Source: Alphaproteobacteria bacterium (GTDB taxonomy: Bacteria > Pseudomonadota > Alphaproteobacteria > UBA8366). From it: 11,938 bases of DNA. The DNA lies in NCBI GenBank assembly GCA_029861675.1, contig JAOTYV010000132.1, positions 1 through 11,938 of the forward strand, given 5' to 3'. The number at the start of each line of letters is the position of its first letter. Position 1 is the stretch's first letter. The translations under genes were made by a program, and so were the position numbers. The notes beneath the pieces are model-generated. The model was not told the origin of the DNA, made no database searches, and saw nothing but the letters and a program-made list of their open reading frames with translations. Positions 1-6,672 of the stretch are shown here, piece after piece.

Positions 1-294
1 GGAGCCTGATTCACACCGCCAGCGCCGGAACATCGGAAGGAAACGCCACGAAATTTGCCAGCGCCGAAGTGACCGCCCTGAACGTTCCGGAAGAAGAAAC
101 GTCGGCGCGTCCAAGGGATCGGTTGGCGATCCGAAACCGGAATTTCTGTGCAACCGTTCCGAATTGTCCTTTGGTTCGATTCCAGCCGTTCAAACTTCGA
201 ATTGACACAATACGCGCCAATGGCTTGCCTGGCGCGGCGTGAGGATTTACACGAAGGGGGCGTCTTCGCAGGACAAGAATCGAAGGAATGTACA
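1..294. other. Leading stretch without a supported gene
   Basis: No ORF here has both a credible start and family-like sequence. On the + strand, one frame is open from the window edge to about 242 and another to about 202. Either could be the tail of a gene that starts outside the window, but neither gives recognisable protein sequence. A minus-strand ORF (295-11) covers the start of the next gene and looks like a shadow. A perfect TTGACA lies at 202-207 but has no acceptable -10 box 16-18 bases downstream. A 6-bp inverted repeat (GCGCCA 214-219, TGGCGC 230-235) follows it. Together these may be leader or promoter DNA for the gene at 295, which is weakly supported. Confidence 0.4.
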
Positions 295-1029
295 ATGGCC
301 GCGCTGACAGGCGAGCAAATTAGCCAGGCCCGCATTGATCTTGCCGCCGCTTTTCGCTGGGCGGTGCGGCACGGGTTGAACGAGGGAATATGCAACCATT
401 TCAGCATGGATGTCGGCGAGGGCCGGTTCCTGGTGAACCGCCACGGATTGCATTGGTCCGAGATTGGCGCGTCGAATATCTTGCTGGCCGATTTCGAAGG
501 CAACGTGCTGGAGGGCGAGGGAGAGGTCGAGCCGACTGCCTTTTTCATCCACAGCCGGATCCACATGGCGTGCCCGCATGCGACGGTGGTGATGCACACC
601 CACATGCCGTATGCCACCGCGCTGACCCTGTGCGAGAACGGCCGGTTGGAGCCCTGCGAGCAAAAGGCACTGCGCTTCCTGCCGAAGATCGCCTATGACG
701 ACGACTATAACGGCATTGCGCTGGACAACGACGAAGGCGACCGGATCGCCGCCGGGCTCGGCAACAAGGGCATCCTGTTCATGGCGAGCCATGGCGTCGT
801 GGTGACCGGCAACACGGTCGCCGCCGCCTATGACGACCTGTACTACCTGGAGCGCGCCTGTCAGGTGCAGGTGCTGGCGCGGCAGACCGGGCTGCCGTTG
901 CGCCGGCTGCCGAAGAAAGTCGTCGACCTCACGGTGGAGCAATCGTCGGGCGAGCGGCCGAGCGCGCGGATGCATTTCGCCTCGTTGAAGCGGATTCTCG
1001 ACCGCGAGGAACCCGACTACGCTGCCTGA
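295..1029 (+). CDS. Class II aldolase/adducin family protein (putative zinc-dependent decarboxylase or lyase)
   Basis: This 244-residue protein has the class II aldolase/adducin fold, and its length fits the family. The metal site is visible: His101 and His103 (HTH, residues 101-103) and His166 in SHG. The residue at the place of the catalytic Glu of fuculose-phosphate aldolase, 19 positions before the first metal His, is Ala82, so a classical sugar-phosphate aldolase reaction is unlikely. The family also includes decarboxylases, such as 3-hydroxy-2-methylpyridine-4,5-dicarboxylate decarboxylase and 3,4-dihydroxyphthalate decarboxylase, which are plausible models. The start at 295 is preferred over the upstream in-frame ATG at 148 because GAAGGAA (284-290) sits just upstream and family homology begins there. 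No signal peptide is seen, so it is probably cytoplasmic. Its 3' end overlaps the convergent GST gene by 13 bases. A paralogue lies at 5807-6592. The fold is certain; the substrate is unknown. Confidence 0.9.
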   Translation: MAALTGEQISQARIDLAAAFRWAVRHGLNEGICNHFSMDVGEGRFLVNRHGLHWSEIGASNILLADFEGNVLEGEGEVEPTAFFIHSRIHMACPHATVVMHTHMPYATALTLCENGRLEPCEQKALRFLPKIAYDDDYNGIALDNDEGDRIAAGLGNKGILFMASHGVVVTGNTVAAAYDDLYYLERACQVQVLARQTGLPLRRLPKKVVDLTVEQSSGERPSARMHFASLKRILDREEPDYAA

Positions 1030-1715
1030 TCGGATACGGCGTTTCGGCCGATACGCCTGGACAGTTCACTGTTGCGGGCGATCAGAAAGGTGGTGAGCCG
1101 CTCCCCATAGTCGGGAGAGACGGCGCGCCGTACCGATGGCCGTGCGGCCAGGTGATTTCGCCAGGCATGGATTTTGGGCTTGCCCGACAGAATGCCGAAT
1201 TCGCCGATACGGTCGAAAGTATCGAAATACCGGAAGATGGGAGCAAAAGCGGCGTCGACCAGCGTGAAGTCCCGGCCGGCAAACCAGGGTCCCGATCCCA
1301 ATTCGGCCTCGATACGATCGAACATCCCCGTCAGCTTTTTGGCGTCGGCGGCCAGCGCATCGGCGTCCTTGGCGTTATAGAACCGCCCGATGGCATTCAA
1401 GATGGCCGAGCCGAACTCGATCCAGCCGCGATGCCGGGCACGGGCCAGTGGGTCGTGCGGATGCAGCGGGTTGGGCGCGGTTTCCTCCAGATATTCGACG
1501 ATGGCCGCCGATTCGAAGAGCGCCGCCTCTTGTGCGCCGTGCTTGACCTGTAACAGCGGCACTTTGCCGAGCGGGGAGACCGCCTCGAACCAATCCGGCT
1601 TGTTGGTCAGGTCGATTTGAATGCGTTCGACCGCAACGCCTTTCTCGTCCAGCGCGATCGCGGCGCGCTGGACATAGGGGCAGAGGTGGTGGCTGACTAA
1701 TTTTAGATCTTGCAT
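1017..1715 (-). CDS. Glutathione S-transferase family protein
   Basis: This 232-residue cytosolic GST has an N-terminal thioredoxin-like domain (about 1-80) and an all-helical C-terminal domain (about 90-215). Visible signatures are Cys12 in LCPYVQRA, the position of the catalytic Cys in omega-like and related GSTs; the cis-Pro motif KVPLL (51-55); the glutathione-binding Glu68-Ser69; and the N-capping box TLVD (151-154) of the C-terminal domain. A Cys rather than Ser or Tyr suggests thiol transfer, deglutathionylation or reductive chemistry rather than simple conjugation. The longer in-frame start at 1763 is rejected: ATG 1715 has GGAG at about the right distance (CCGGAGACAAGAC before it), and the extra 16 residues would cover the likely promoter. 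It is divergent from the MarR gene, a classic arrangement for a repressor and the detoxification gene it controls. Its 3' end overlaps the class II aldolase gene. Confidence 0.93.
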   Translation of the reverse strand: MQDLKLVSHHLCPYVQRAAIALDEKGVAVERIQIDLTNKPDWFEAVSPLGKVPLLQVKHGAQEAALFESAAIVEYLEETAPNPLHPHDPLARARHRGWIEFGSAILNAIGRFYNAKDADALAADAKKLTGMFDRIEAELGSGPWFAGRDFTLVDAAFAPIFRYFDTFDRIGEFGILSGKPKIHAWRNHLAARPSVRRAVSPDYGERLTTFLIARNSELSRRIGRNAVSDQAA

Positions 1716-1834
1716 GTCTTGTCTCCGGGTGTTGCGCGGCGGCTTATATGAATGCACTTGCATGTAATTAATATATGCATGTGTATTTAAATGTCAATCT
1801 TGATGCATTTGCATATAATTGCTATGACGCCGAT
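1716..1834. promoter_or_regulatory. Divergent GST/marR control region with an 18-bp direct repeat
   Basis: This 119-bp gap is sharply AT-rich in a GC-rich window. It contains ATGCACTTGCATGTAATT (1752-1769) and ATGCATTTGCATATAATT (1803-1820), identical at 16 of 18 positions and 51 bp apart, close to five helical turns. Each begins with an inverted pair of TGCA units spaced by two bases. A further ATGCAT lies between them at 1775-1780. A consensus -10 box, TATAAT, lies at 1814-1819 for the marR gene, inside the second repeat; it predicts a very short leader. For the GST, a TATAAG-like -10 lies on the minus strand at 1747-1742, so the first repeat would fall in that promoter's spacer. The layout fits a MarR dimer repressing both genes. 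Operator function is inferred. Confidence 0.6.
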
Positions 1835-2278
1835 ATGGCAAATCGTAAGGATCATCCGTCCGAGGCCGCTGTGGTCGCGTGGGCGCGGCTGCTGCGGGTG
1901 TCGCAGGGCTTGCTGTCGGCGGTGGAGGCGGATTTGAAGGCCGCCGGGCTTCCGCCCTTCGACTGGTACGACGTCTTGCTGGAATTACATCGTGCGGGCC
2001 GGGGAGGGTTGCGACCCTATGAGCTGAAAGACGCGACACTGTTGGCGCAGTACAACCTGTCGCGCCTAGCGGAACGGCTCTTGAAAGCCGGGTATATCGA
2101 ACGCTTGCCGTGCCCGGAAGACCGCCGCGGACACATTCTGAGGATCACGGCGGAAGGCCGCCAGGTTCGGCGCAAAATGTGGCCGGTCTACCGGGCCGCC
2201 ATTTCCGAGCATTTCGCAAGACGGCTGGATAAGGATGACGTGCGGCGCCTGACCGGGATACTCGGCAAGCTGGCCTGA
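1835..2278 (+). CDS. MarR family transcriptional regulator
   Basis: This 147-residue protein has the length and layout of a MarR winged-helix repressor: an N-terminal dimerisation helix (about 10-38), a helix-turn-helix (about 58-85, including LAQYNLSRLAERLLKAGYIE), a wing with the family pattern PEDRRGHILRITAEG (94-108), and C-terminal dimerisation helices. MarR proteins bind palindromic operators as dimers and release them on binding a phenolic or other ligand, or on thiol oxidation. One Cys (Cys93) precedes the wing. The start at 1835 is chosen over the ATG at 1775 because the earlier one would place a perfect TATAAT and a repeat element inside the coding region. There is no clear ribosome binding site, and the predicted leader is only about nine bases, so translation may be nearly leaderless. 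The likely targets are the divergent GST gene and itself; control of the downstream lyase unit is possible. Confidence 0.9.
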   Translation: MANRKDHPSEAAVVAWARLLRVSQGLLSAVEADLKAAGLPPFDWYDVLLELHRAGRGGLRPYELKDATLLAQYNLSRLAERLLKAGYIERLPCPEDRRGHILRITAEGRQVRRKMWPVYRAAISEHFARRLDKDDVRRLTGILGKLA

Positions 2279-2286
2279 TCGTCGGG

Positions 2287-2326
2287 CGGACCGGGCGGCC
2301 ACGCAGGCGCACGGTTTGCCGGTCCG
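2287..2326. repeat. Inverted repeat between marR and the lyase gene
   Basis: CGGACCGG (2287-2294) and CCGGTCCG (2319-2326) form a perfect 8-bp inverted repeat with a 24-base interval. It lies just after the marR stop. There is no T-run after it, so it is a poor intrinsic terminator. It could be a protein-binding site, a transcript hairpin, or chance in GC-rich DNA. Confidence 0.3.
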
Positions 2327-2385
2327 GCGCGTCTATGCTGATCTGTCCGCCGGTGCGGGAAAACGGATTGCGGAAGGAACAAGCC

Positions 2386-3249
2386 ATGGCCGAACGGAAA
2401 TCGCTGCGGGCGCTGCTTGACGAGGGTCGGTTCATCACCGCGCCCGGCGTCTATGACGGGATTTCCGCCCGCTTTGCGGCACAACACGCTTTCGACGCCC
2501 TGTACATGACCGGCCATGGGGTGGCGCAGTCGCAGACCGGTTTGCCCGATGTCGGGTTGACCACCTATAGCGAGATGGTGCGGGCGGTGGCGCTGATCAC
2601 CGCGATCACCGATATTCCGTTGATCGCCGACGCGGATACGGGCTTCGGCGGCCTGTTGAACGTGCAGCATACGGTGCGCGGCTATGAGAAGGCGGGCGCC
2701 GCGGCGATCCAGATCGAGGATCAGGAGTTTCCCAAGAAATGCGGCCATACGCCCGGCAAACGGGTGGCGCCGGCGGACGAGATGGTGAAGAAGGTGCGGG
2801 TCGCGGTGGACTCGCGGGACAGTTCGGATTTTTTGATCATTGCCCGGACCGATGCGCGGGCGATCGAGGGGCTGGACGGGGCACTGCGGCGGGCAGAGGC
2901 GTATCTCGAGGCGGGCGCGGATATCCTGTTCGTCGAAGCCCCGGAAACCGAAGAAGAGATGGCGCGGATTTGCGAGACTTTCGACGCGCCGCTGCTGGCG
3001 AACATGGCCGAGGCGACGATGACGCCGCTGCTGCCGAAGGCGCGGCTGGAGGAGCTTGGCTACCAAATCGCAATCTTCCCCGGCACGCCGTTCTTCGCCG
3101 CCGCAGAGGCCGTGAAGCGCGTCTACGCCCATGTCGCCGAACACGGTTCGACCCATGGTGTCGATGTGCCGTTGATGGATTTTGGCGAGTGGTGCCGCGA
3201 TACCGGGTTCCCGGATGTCTGGGACTTCGATGCGAAATATGCGGATTGA
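2386..3249 (+). CDS. Isocitrate lyase/PEP mutase superfamily enzyme (2-methylisocitrate lyase-like)
   Basis: This 287-residue alpha/beta-barrel enzyme is the usual size for the PEP mutase/isocitrate lyase superfamily. Hallmarks are the Mg-binding stretch ADADTGFGG (81-89), Glu111-Asp112, the lyase loop KKCGH (117-121) with catalytic Cys119, Arg154 in ARTDA, and Glu185 in VEAPE. The KKCGH loop separates true C-C lyases (isocitrate, 2-methylisocitrate, 2,3-dimethylmalate lyases) from PEP mutase and oxaloacetate hydrolases. It should therefore cleave a 2-hydroxy- or 2-methyl-substituted di- or tricarboxylate to a 2-oxoacid plus a dicarboxylate. No methylcitrate synthase or dehydratase is nearby, so a propionate role is not supported. 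ATG 2386 is preferred over ATG 2335 because GGAAGGA (2372-2378) precedes it by seven bases and homology starts there. The next gene follows after 14 bases with its own strong ribosome binding site, so the two are probably one transcript. Confidence 0.92.
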   Translation: MAERKSLRALLDEGRFITAPGVYDGISARFAAQHAFDALYMTGHGVAQSQTGLPDVGLTTYSEMVRAVALITAITDIPLIADADTGFGGLLNVQHTVRGYEKAGAAAIQIEDQEFPKKCGHTPGKRVAPADEMVKKVRVAVDSRDSSDFLIIARTDARAIEGLDGALRRAEAYLEAGADILFVEAPETEEEMARICETFDAPLLANMAEATMTPLLPKARLEELGYQIAIFPGTPFFAAAEAVKRVYAHVAEHGSTHGVDVPLMDFGEWCRDTGFPDVWDFDAKYAD

Positions 3250-3263
3250 GCGGGGAGGGACGC

Positions 3264-4265
3264 ATGGCTGAAATCGGATTGACGGTCGCGTGCGGCAACT
3301 ATGACCGTACGCGCGCCCTTCTCGACGGCAGGATCGGTATCGACGGGTGCCGGGTGATCCCGGTGGCCATCGGCACCGAGGACGCGTTTCCCCGTGCGGT
3401 GTCGCGTCAGGAATTCGACGTCTCCGAATTGTCGCTGAGCAGTTACCTGTTGCAGGTGTCGCGGGGCGACTGCGGCTATGTGGGCATTCCCGTTTTTCTG
3501 TCGCGCGGCTTCAAGCATGAGGCGGTCTATGTGCGCGCCGACAGCGGCATCCAAGAACCGAAGGATTTGGAAGGGCGGCTTGTCGGCGTTCCGGAATACC
3601 AGATGACGCTGGCGCTCTGGGTGCGCGGCATCCTGGCGGACGAATACGGCGTGGACTTCCGCAAATTCAAGTATCGCACCGGCGGCACGAACCGGGCCGG
3701 CCGCAAGGAGCGCCTGCCGCTCAAGCTGCCGGACCACATGGATGTGCAGCCCATCGATCCGGAGCGGACGCTGAACGAGCTGATCCTGGCCGGCGAGATC
3801 GACGCGATCATGGCGCCGGGGCCGCCGCAGGCCTTCGTCGATGGGGATGCCCGCGTGCGGCGGTTGATCCAGGACACGCCCGCCGCGGAGCGCGCCTATT
3901 ACGAGAAGACCGGCCTGTTTCCGATCCTGCATCTGGTGGGTATCCGCCGCGAGCTGGTCGAACAGCATCCCTGGCTGCCCGCGCGGGTCTTCACCGCCTT
4001 CGTCGAGGCCAAGAAAATCGCCATGGCCGAGCTCACCGCGATCGCGGCGGCCGGGGCCAACCCGCTGACGATGCCCTGGTTCGGCGCGGAGCTGGCGGCG
4101 ACGCGGGCGCTGATGGGCGAGGATTTCTGGCCCTACGGCGTCGCGGCCAACCGCCGTGAACTCGACGCCATGTGCCGGTATTCGACGGAACAATACCTGG
4201 CTGAACGGCCGTTGTCGGTCGAGGACCTATTTGCGCCAGAAACTCTTGATATGCCGGGGGTTTAG
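3264..4265 (+). CDS. 4,5-dihydroxyphthalate decarboxylase-like protein (Pht5-like)
   Basis: This 333-residue protein matches the length of Pseudomonas Pht5, the 4,5-dihydroxyphthalate decarboxylase, a family with the periplasmic-binding-protein fold. Family-like stretches are FDVSELSLSSYL (51-62), GVPEYQMT (108-115), DAIMAPGPP (180-188) and the YYEKTGLFPILH region (212-223). There is no signal peptide, so it is not an exported binding protein, and no transporter gene is adjacent; an enzyme or cytoplasmic ligand-binding role is more likely. Many bacteria carry such homologues without the rest of a phthalate pathway, so the substrate may be a different aromatic or carboxylated compound. Start 3264 has a very strong GGGGAGGGA just upstream (3252-3260). 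It is co-directional with the isocitrate-lyase-like gene (14-base gap), suggesting joint use in one catabolic route. The family is secure; the activity is inferred. Confidence 0.85.
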   Translation: MAEIGLTVACGNYDRTRALLDGRIGIDGCRVIPVAIGTEDAFPRAVSRQEFDVSELSLSSYLLQVSRGDCGYVGIPVFLSRGFKHEAVYVRADSGIQEPKDLEGRLVGVPEYQMTLALWVRGILADEYGVDFRKFKYRTGGTNRAGRKERLPLKLPDHMDVQPIDPERTLNELILAGEIDAIMAPGPPQAFVDGDARVRRLIQDTPAAERAYYEKTGLFPILHLVGIRRELVEQHPWLPARVFTAFVEAKKIAMAELTAIAAAGANPLTMPWFGAELAATRALMGEDFWPYGVAANRRELDAMCRYSTEQYLAERPLSVEDLFAPETLDMPGV

Positions 4266-4577
4266 TGACGACTTCGATCCCGCACTCAGAACTGTCAAAT
4301 CCGGTCGAAAGATTGCGGCGCGAACCGATCGTACGTTTAGCGTGGCTTATCTATCTGGATCTACAGCAGTAATATCTCGTTAGCGAATTCTCGCTATATA
4401 TTACGTTGAATTTTACGATTTCCGAACAATTTCTTGGTTTAATTTGCTGAGAACCGAAAAGCCGCGATCCCTATACCTTTGCGACCACACCATATCTCAA
4501 TGCTTTGACGGTGGCTGGGGATTTAGCCGTCCGAACTTTGTCGCGTATCAGTTGGTAGAGCCCGAGCTGTAATAATA
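4266..4577. other. AT-rich intergenic stretch before the histidine kinase
   Basis: This 312-base gap has no convincing gene; the small + strand ORF at 4156-4383 overlaps the Pht5-like gene and has no family character. Base composition turns AT-rich from about 4335. It holds a 6-bp inverted repeat (4381-4396). TTGACG at 4505-4510 and TATACC at 4472-4477 are promoter-like hexamers, but no well-spaced pair was found. TCAGTTGGTAGAGC (4548-4561) matches the D-arm consensus of many tRNAs, but a full tRNA cannot be folded around it. The region probably holds the end of the upstream transcript and the kinase promoter. Confidence 0.5.
4381..4396. repeat. Short inverted repeat TAGCGA-ATTC-TCGCTA
   Basis: TAGCGA (4381-4386) and TCGCTA (4391-4396) are exact inverted copies around ATTC, followed by TATATTACGTT. 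There is no clear T-run, so a regulator site in the kinase promoter region is as likely as a weak terminator for the upstream pair. Confidence 0.3.
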
Positions 4578-5684
4578 ATGATGTACATGAATATGTTCCC
4601 CTCGCGGCCGACGATGGTTTCGATCGACTGCGTTGTGGTATTTTCGGCGATGACGCTCACATTGCTGTTGTTCCGATACCGCGAAAAAATCAGGGGGACC
4701 GGCACGGAAACGGGTGTCGGGCTGATACTTCTTGGTTGTTGGATTATCGCACTGATGTATCTCTACGACCTCGGCACAATGCTGGTGCTTCCCGCCATAA
4801 TCGGGGCAAAAGAGGCCATGGCGGAGATGGTCCGGCTGCATGTTCAATACAGCTGGTTCGTTCACCTTTTTGGGATGATATTCATTGTTACGGGCGCGAT
4901 AATTTCGATATTTTCCGTCGTTCGCCAGCTGCAATTGCTTATGGACGCCCGCTCACGCGCCGAGGCCGCCAGTAGAGCAAAATCTGAATTTCTTGCCAAT
5001 ATGAGTCATGAGCTACGTACACCGCTCAACGCAATTCTCGGATTCTCCGATCTCATTACCAAGGGGCTGCATTCCGACAAACCGGGAAAATACCAGGAGT
5101 ACGCCAAGGATATCCATACCAGCGGCGAACACCTGTTGAACCTGGTGCAGGACCTCTTGGAACTGTCGCGGATTGAAGCAGGAAGCGTTAATTTCAATCC
5201 GGAAGACATCCAGTTGAATGTCTTGCTGGAAGAGATGGTGACGTTGATGCGGGGAGAGGCCCATAAACGCGAAATCGTGGTGGATTGCGCGCTTGAAGAT
5301 AGCGATTTGGCGATCTGGGCGGATAGGCGGGCTGCAAAACAAGTAATTCTGAACTTGCTTTCGAACGCTTACAAACATACGCCCGCGGGCGGTACGATCA
5401 CGGTGAAGAGCGCCAAACGCGATGATGGCGTGGTGTCGGTATCCGTTATTGATGATGGATCGGGAATTCCCGATCAAGTCCTGGAGCATTTGTTCATACC
5501 GTATTGGTCAAGTGACTCCACGACATCGAGCGGTGAACGAAGCTATGGTCTCGGGCTGGCACTGTCCAAGCGGCTGATCGAGGCGCAAGGCGGAACGATC
5601 GATATCAAAAGCGCGCTCGGTCAGGGGACCACGGCGATTATTACCTTACCCGCCGCGGACGCCACCGCGAGAGATGCGGCCTGA
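4578..5684 (+). CDS. Membrane-bound sensor histidine kinase (orphan)
   Basis: This 368-residue protein has three hydrophobic helices (about 14-33, 46-75 and 92-115), then a short coiled linker rich in Ala, Arg and Glu (118-136). The dimerisation/phosphoacceptor domain has an H-box, SHELRTPLNAILGFSD, with His144. The ATPase domain has an N-box around LNLLSNAYKHTP (258-269), a G1 box DDGSGIP (292-298) and a G2 box GLGLALSKRL (324-333). All catalytic motifs are intact, so it should autophosphorylate. There is no separate sensory domain such as PAS; the input is presumably the small membrane part. No response regulator gene lies in this window, so its partner is elsewhere. Starts at 4578, 4581, 4587 and 4593 are in frame and none has a clear ribosome binding site; the exact start is uncertain. 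Sequence in and before its first third is more AT-rich than neighbouring genes. Confidence 0.93.
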   Translation: MMYMNMFPSRPTMVSIDCVVVFSAMTLTLLLFRYREKIRGTGTETGVGLILLGCWIIALMYLYDLGTMLVLPAIIGAKEAMAEMVRLHVQYSWFVHLFGMIFIVTGAIISIFSVVRQLQLLMDARSRAEAASRAKSEFLANMSHELRTPLNAILGFSDLITKGLHSDKPGKYQEYAKDIHTSGEHLLNLVQDLLELSRIEAGSVNFNPEDIQLNVLLEEMVTLMRGEAHKREIVVDCALEDSDLAIWADRRAAKQVILNLLSNAYKHTPAGGTITVKSAKRDDGVVSVSVIDDGSGIPDQVLEHLFIPYWSSDSTTSSGERSYGLGLALSKRLIEAQGGTIDIKSALGQGTTAIITLPAADATARDAA

Positions 5685-5710
5685 GCGCCGGCGAAAAACG
5701 CCGCGCATTT
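5685..5710 (+). terminator. Possible terminator after the histidine kinase
   Basis: Directly after the stop codon, GCGC-C-GGCG (5685-5693) pairs with CGCCGCGC (5699-5706) around an AAAAA loop, with one bulged C. The stem is very stable but is followed only by ATTT, a poor U-tract. It may be a weak intrinsic terminator or a 3'-end-stabilising hairpin. Confidence 0.4.
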
Positions 5711-5806
5711 GCCGCCACCGCGAGGGCCGGCGATAATGGGCCATAGCGACGGCGGGCTGCGATACCAAACCGTACAATGCCGTCATCAACGGTATGGAGA
5801 TTAAGG

Positions 5807-6592
5807 ATGGCGCGCGCGTTGACGGAAGTGAAACGGCCGAACGATGTTTCGGCGGAAGAATGGGATACCCGGATCGAATTGGCCGCGTGCTACCGGCTGG
5901 TGCACAAGATGGGCTGGGCCGATCATCTGGCCACCCACATCTCCGCCCGCGTGCCGGGACCCGAGGACCACTTCCTGCTCAACCCCTACGGCATGATGTT
6001 CGACGAGATCACCGCATCGTCGCTGGTGAAGATCGATGTGGACGGCAATATCATCGGCGAGAGCAACGGCTATTCGGTCAACCCGGCGGGCTTCGTGATC
6101 CACAGCGCGGTGCACATGGCGAAGCCGGAGCTGTTGTGCGTCTTGCACACCCACACCTATGCGGGCGTCGGCGTGTCGTGTCAGGAAGGCGGATTGCTGC
6201 CGCTGAGCCAGATGCAGCTCGTGATCTGGCATGAGCTCGCCTATCACGATTATGAGGGCGCGGCGGAGACGCTGGACGAGCGGGAGCGCATCGTTGCCGA
6301 TCTCGGCGACCGCCACATGTTGGTCCTGCGCAACCACGGCCTGATGACGGTGGGCGAGACGGTGGGGTCCGCCTTCGTGCACATGTACAAGCTGGAACGC
6401 GCTTGCCGCATGCAGTTGCACGCCCAGCAAGCGGGCGCGCCGCTGATCGAGCTGTCCAATTCGGTGGTGAGCAAGACCGCCGATCAGGGCAAGCGCTTCA
6501 CCAGCAACACGGGCCACCGCCCGGTCGGCGGCCCGGAATGGGACGCGTTCAAGCGCCTGCTCGACCGGGAGGACCATAGCTATAAGATGTAG
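5807..6592 (+). CDS. Class II aldolase/adducin family protein, second paralogue
   Basis: This 261-residue protein is a class II aldolase/adducin family member related in layout to the protein at 295-1029. Metal ligands are His114 and His116 (HTH, 114-116) and His177 in NHG. Gly95 replaces the catalytic Glu of sugar-phosphate aldolases, so ordinary aldol cleavage is doubtful; decarboxylase or other lyase chemistry is possible. Many proteins of this type are annotated only at family level. Both paralogues end in a similar pattern, KR-x-LDRE (249-255 here), before the C-terminus. Start 5807 is chosen over ATG 5777 because GGAG (5796-5799) lies seven bases before it. It stands alone between two candidate terminator hairpins, so it may be monocistronic. 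Family assignment is firm; the substrate is unknown. Confidence 0.9.
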   Translation: MARALTEVKRPNDVSAEEWDTRIELAACYRLVHKMGWADHLATHISARVPGPEDHFLLNPYGMMFDEITASSLVKIDVDGNIIGESNGYSVNPAGFVIHSAVHMAKPELLCVLHTHTYAGVGVSCQEGGLLPLSQMQLVIWHELAYHDYEGAAETLDERERIVADLGDRHMLVLRNHGLMTVGETVGSAFVHMYKLERACRMQLHAQQAGAPLIELSNSVVSKTADQGKRFTSNTGHRPVGGPEWDAFKRLLDREDHSYKM

Positions 6593-6624
6593 CCGAATAC
6601 GCAAATTCGGTTGGCGAGAGATTG

Positions 6625-6652
6625 GGCCGGGGCCGTTTGGCGCCGGCCTTAT
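6625..6652 (+). terminator. GC-rich terminator-like hairpin after the second aldolase gene
   Basis: GGCCGGGGCC (6625-6634) pairs with GGCGCCGGCC (6639-6648) over ten positions with one G-G mismatch and a GTTT loop. It is followed by TTAT only. The position, 32 bases after a stop codon and before an unrelated gene, fits a terminator, although the T-run is short. Confidence 0.5.
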
Positions 6653-6672
6653 CGCGTCAAAAGGGTATTTGC

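Noticed and set aside
202..230. Perfect TTGACA at 202-207 as a promoter for the first aldolase gene
   Set aside because: No acceptable -10 hexamer lies 16-18 bases downstream (TTGCCT at best).
2188..3156. Long minus-strand frame opposite the isocitrate-lyase-like gene, and a similar one at 3123-4193
   Set aside because: Both are antisense to genes with clear active-site motifs and give low-complexity, Arg-rich translations.
2739..3263. N-terminal extension of the Pht5-like frame back to 2739, suggesting a 508-residue fusion
   Set aside because: The extension lies in another frame of the lyase gene and reads as Gly/Arg-rich shadow; a strong ribosome binding site and family homology mark the start at 3264.
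4548..4561. TCAGTTGGTAGAGC, matching the D-arm consensus of tRNA genes, with a T-arm-like GGTTTCGATC at 4615-4624
   Set aside because: The D-stem does not pair (GTAT against GAGC), no anticodon or acceptor stem can be formed, and the T-arm-like part lies inside the histidine kinase. At most a decayed tRNA fragment; more likely chance.
5762..5795. ATACC/GGTAT and ACCGT/ACGGT inverted repeats just before the second aldolase gene
   Set aside because: Five-base arms with long intervals are expected by chance; no further support was found.
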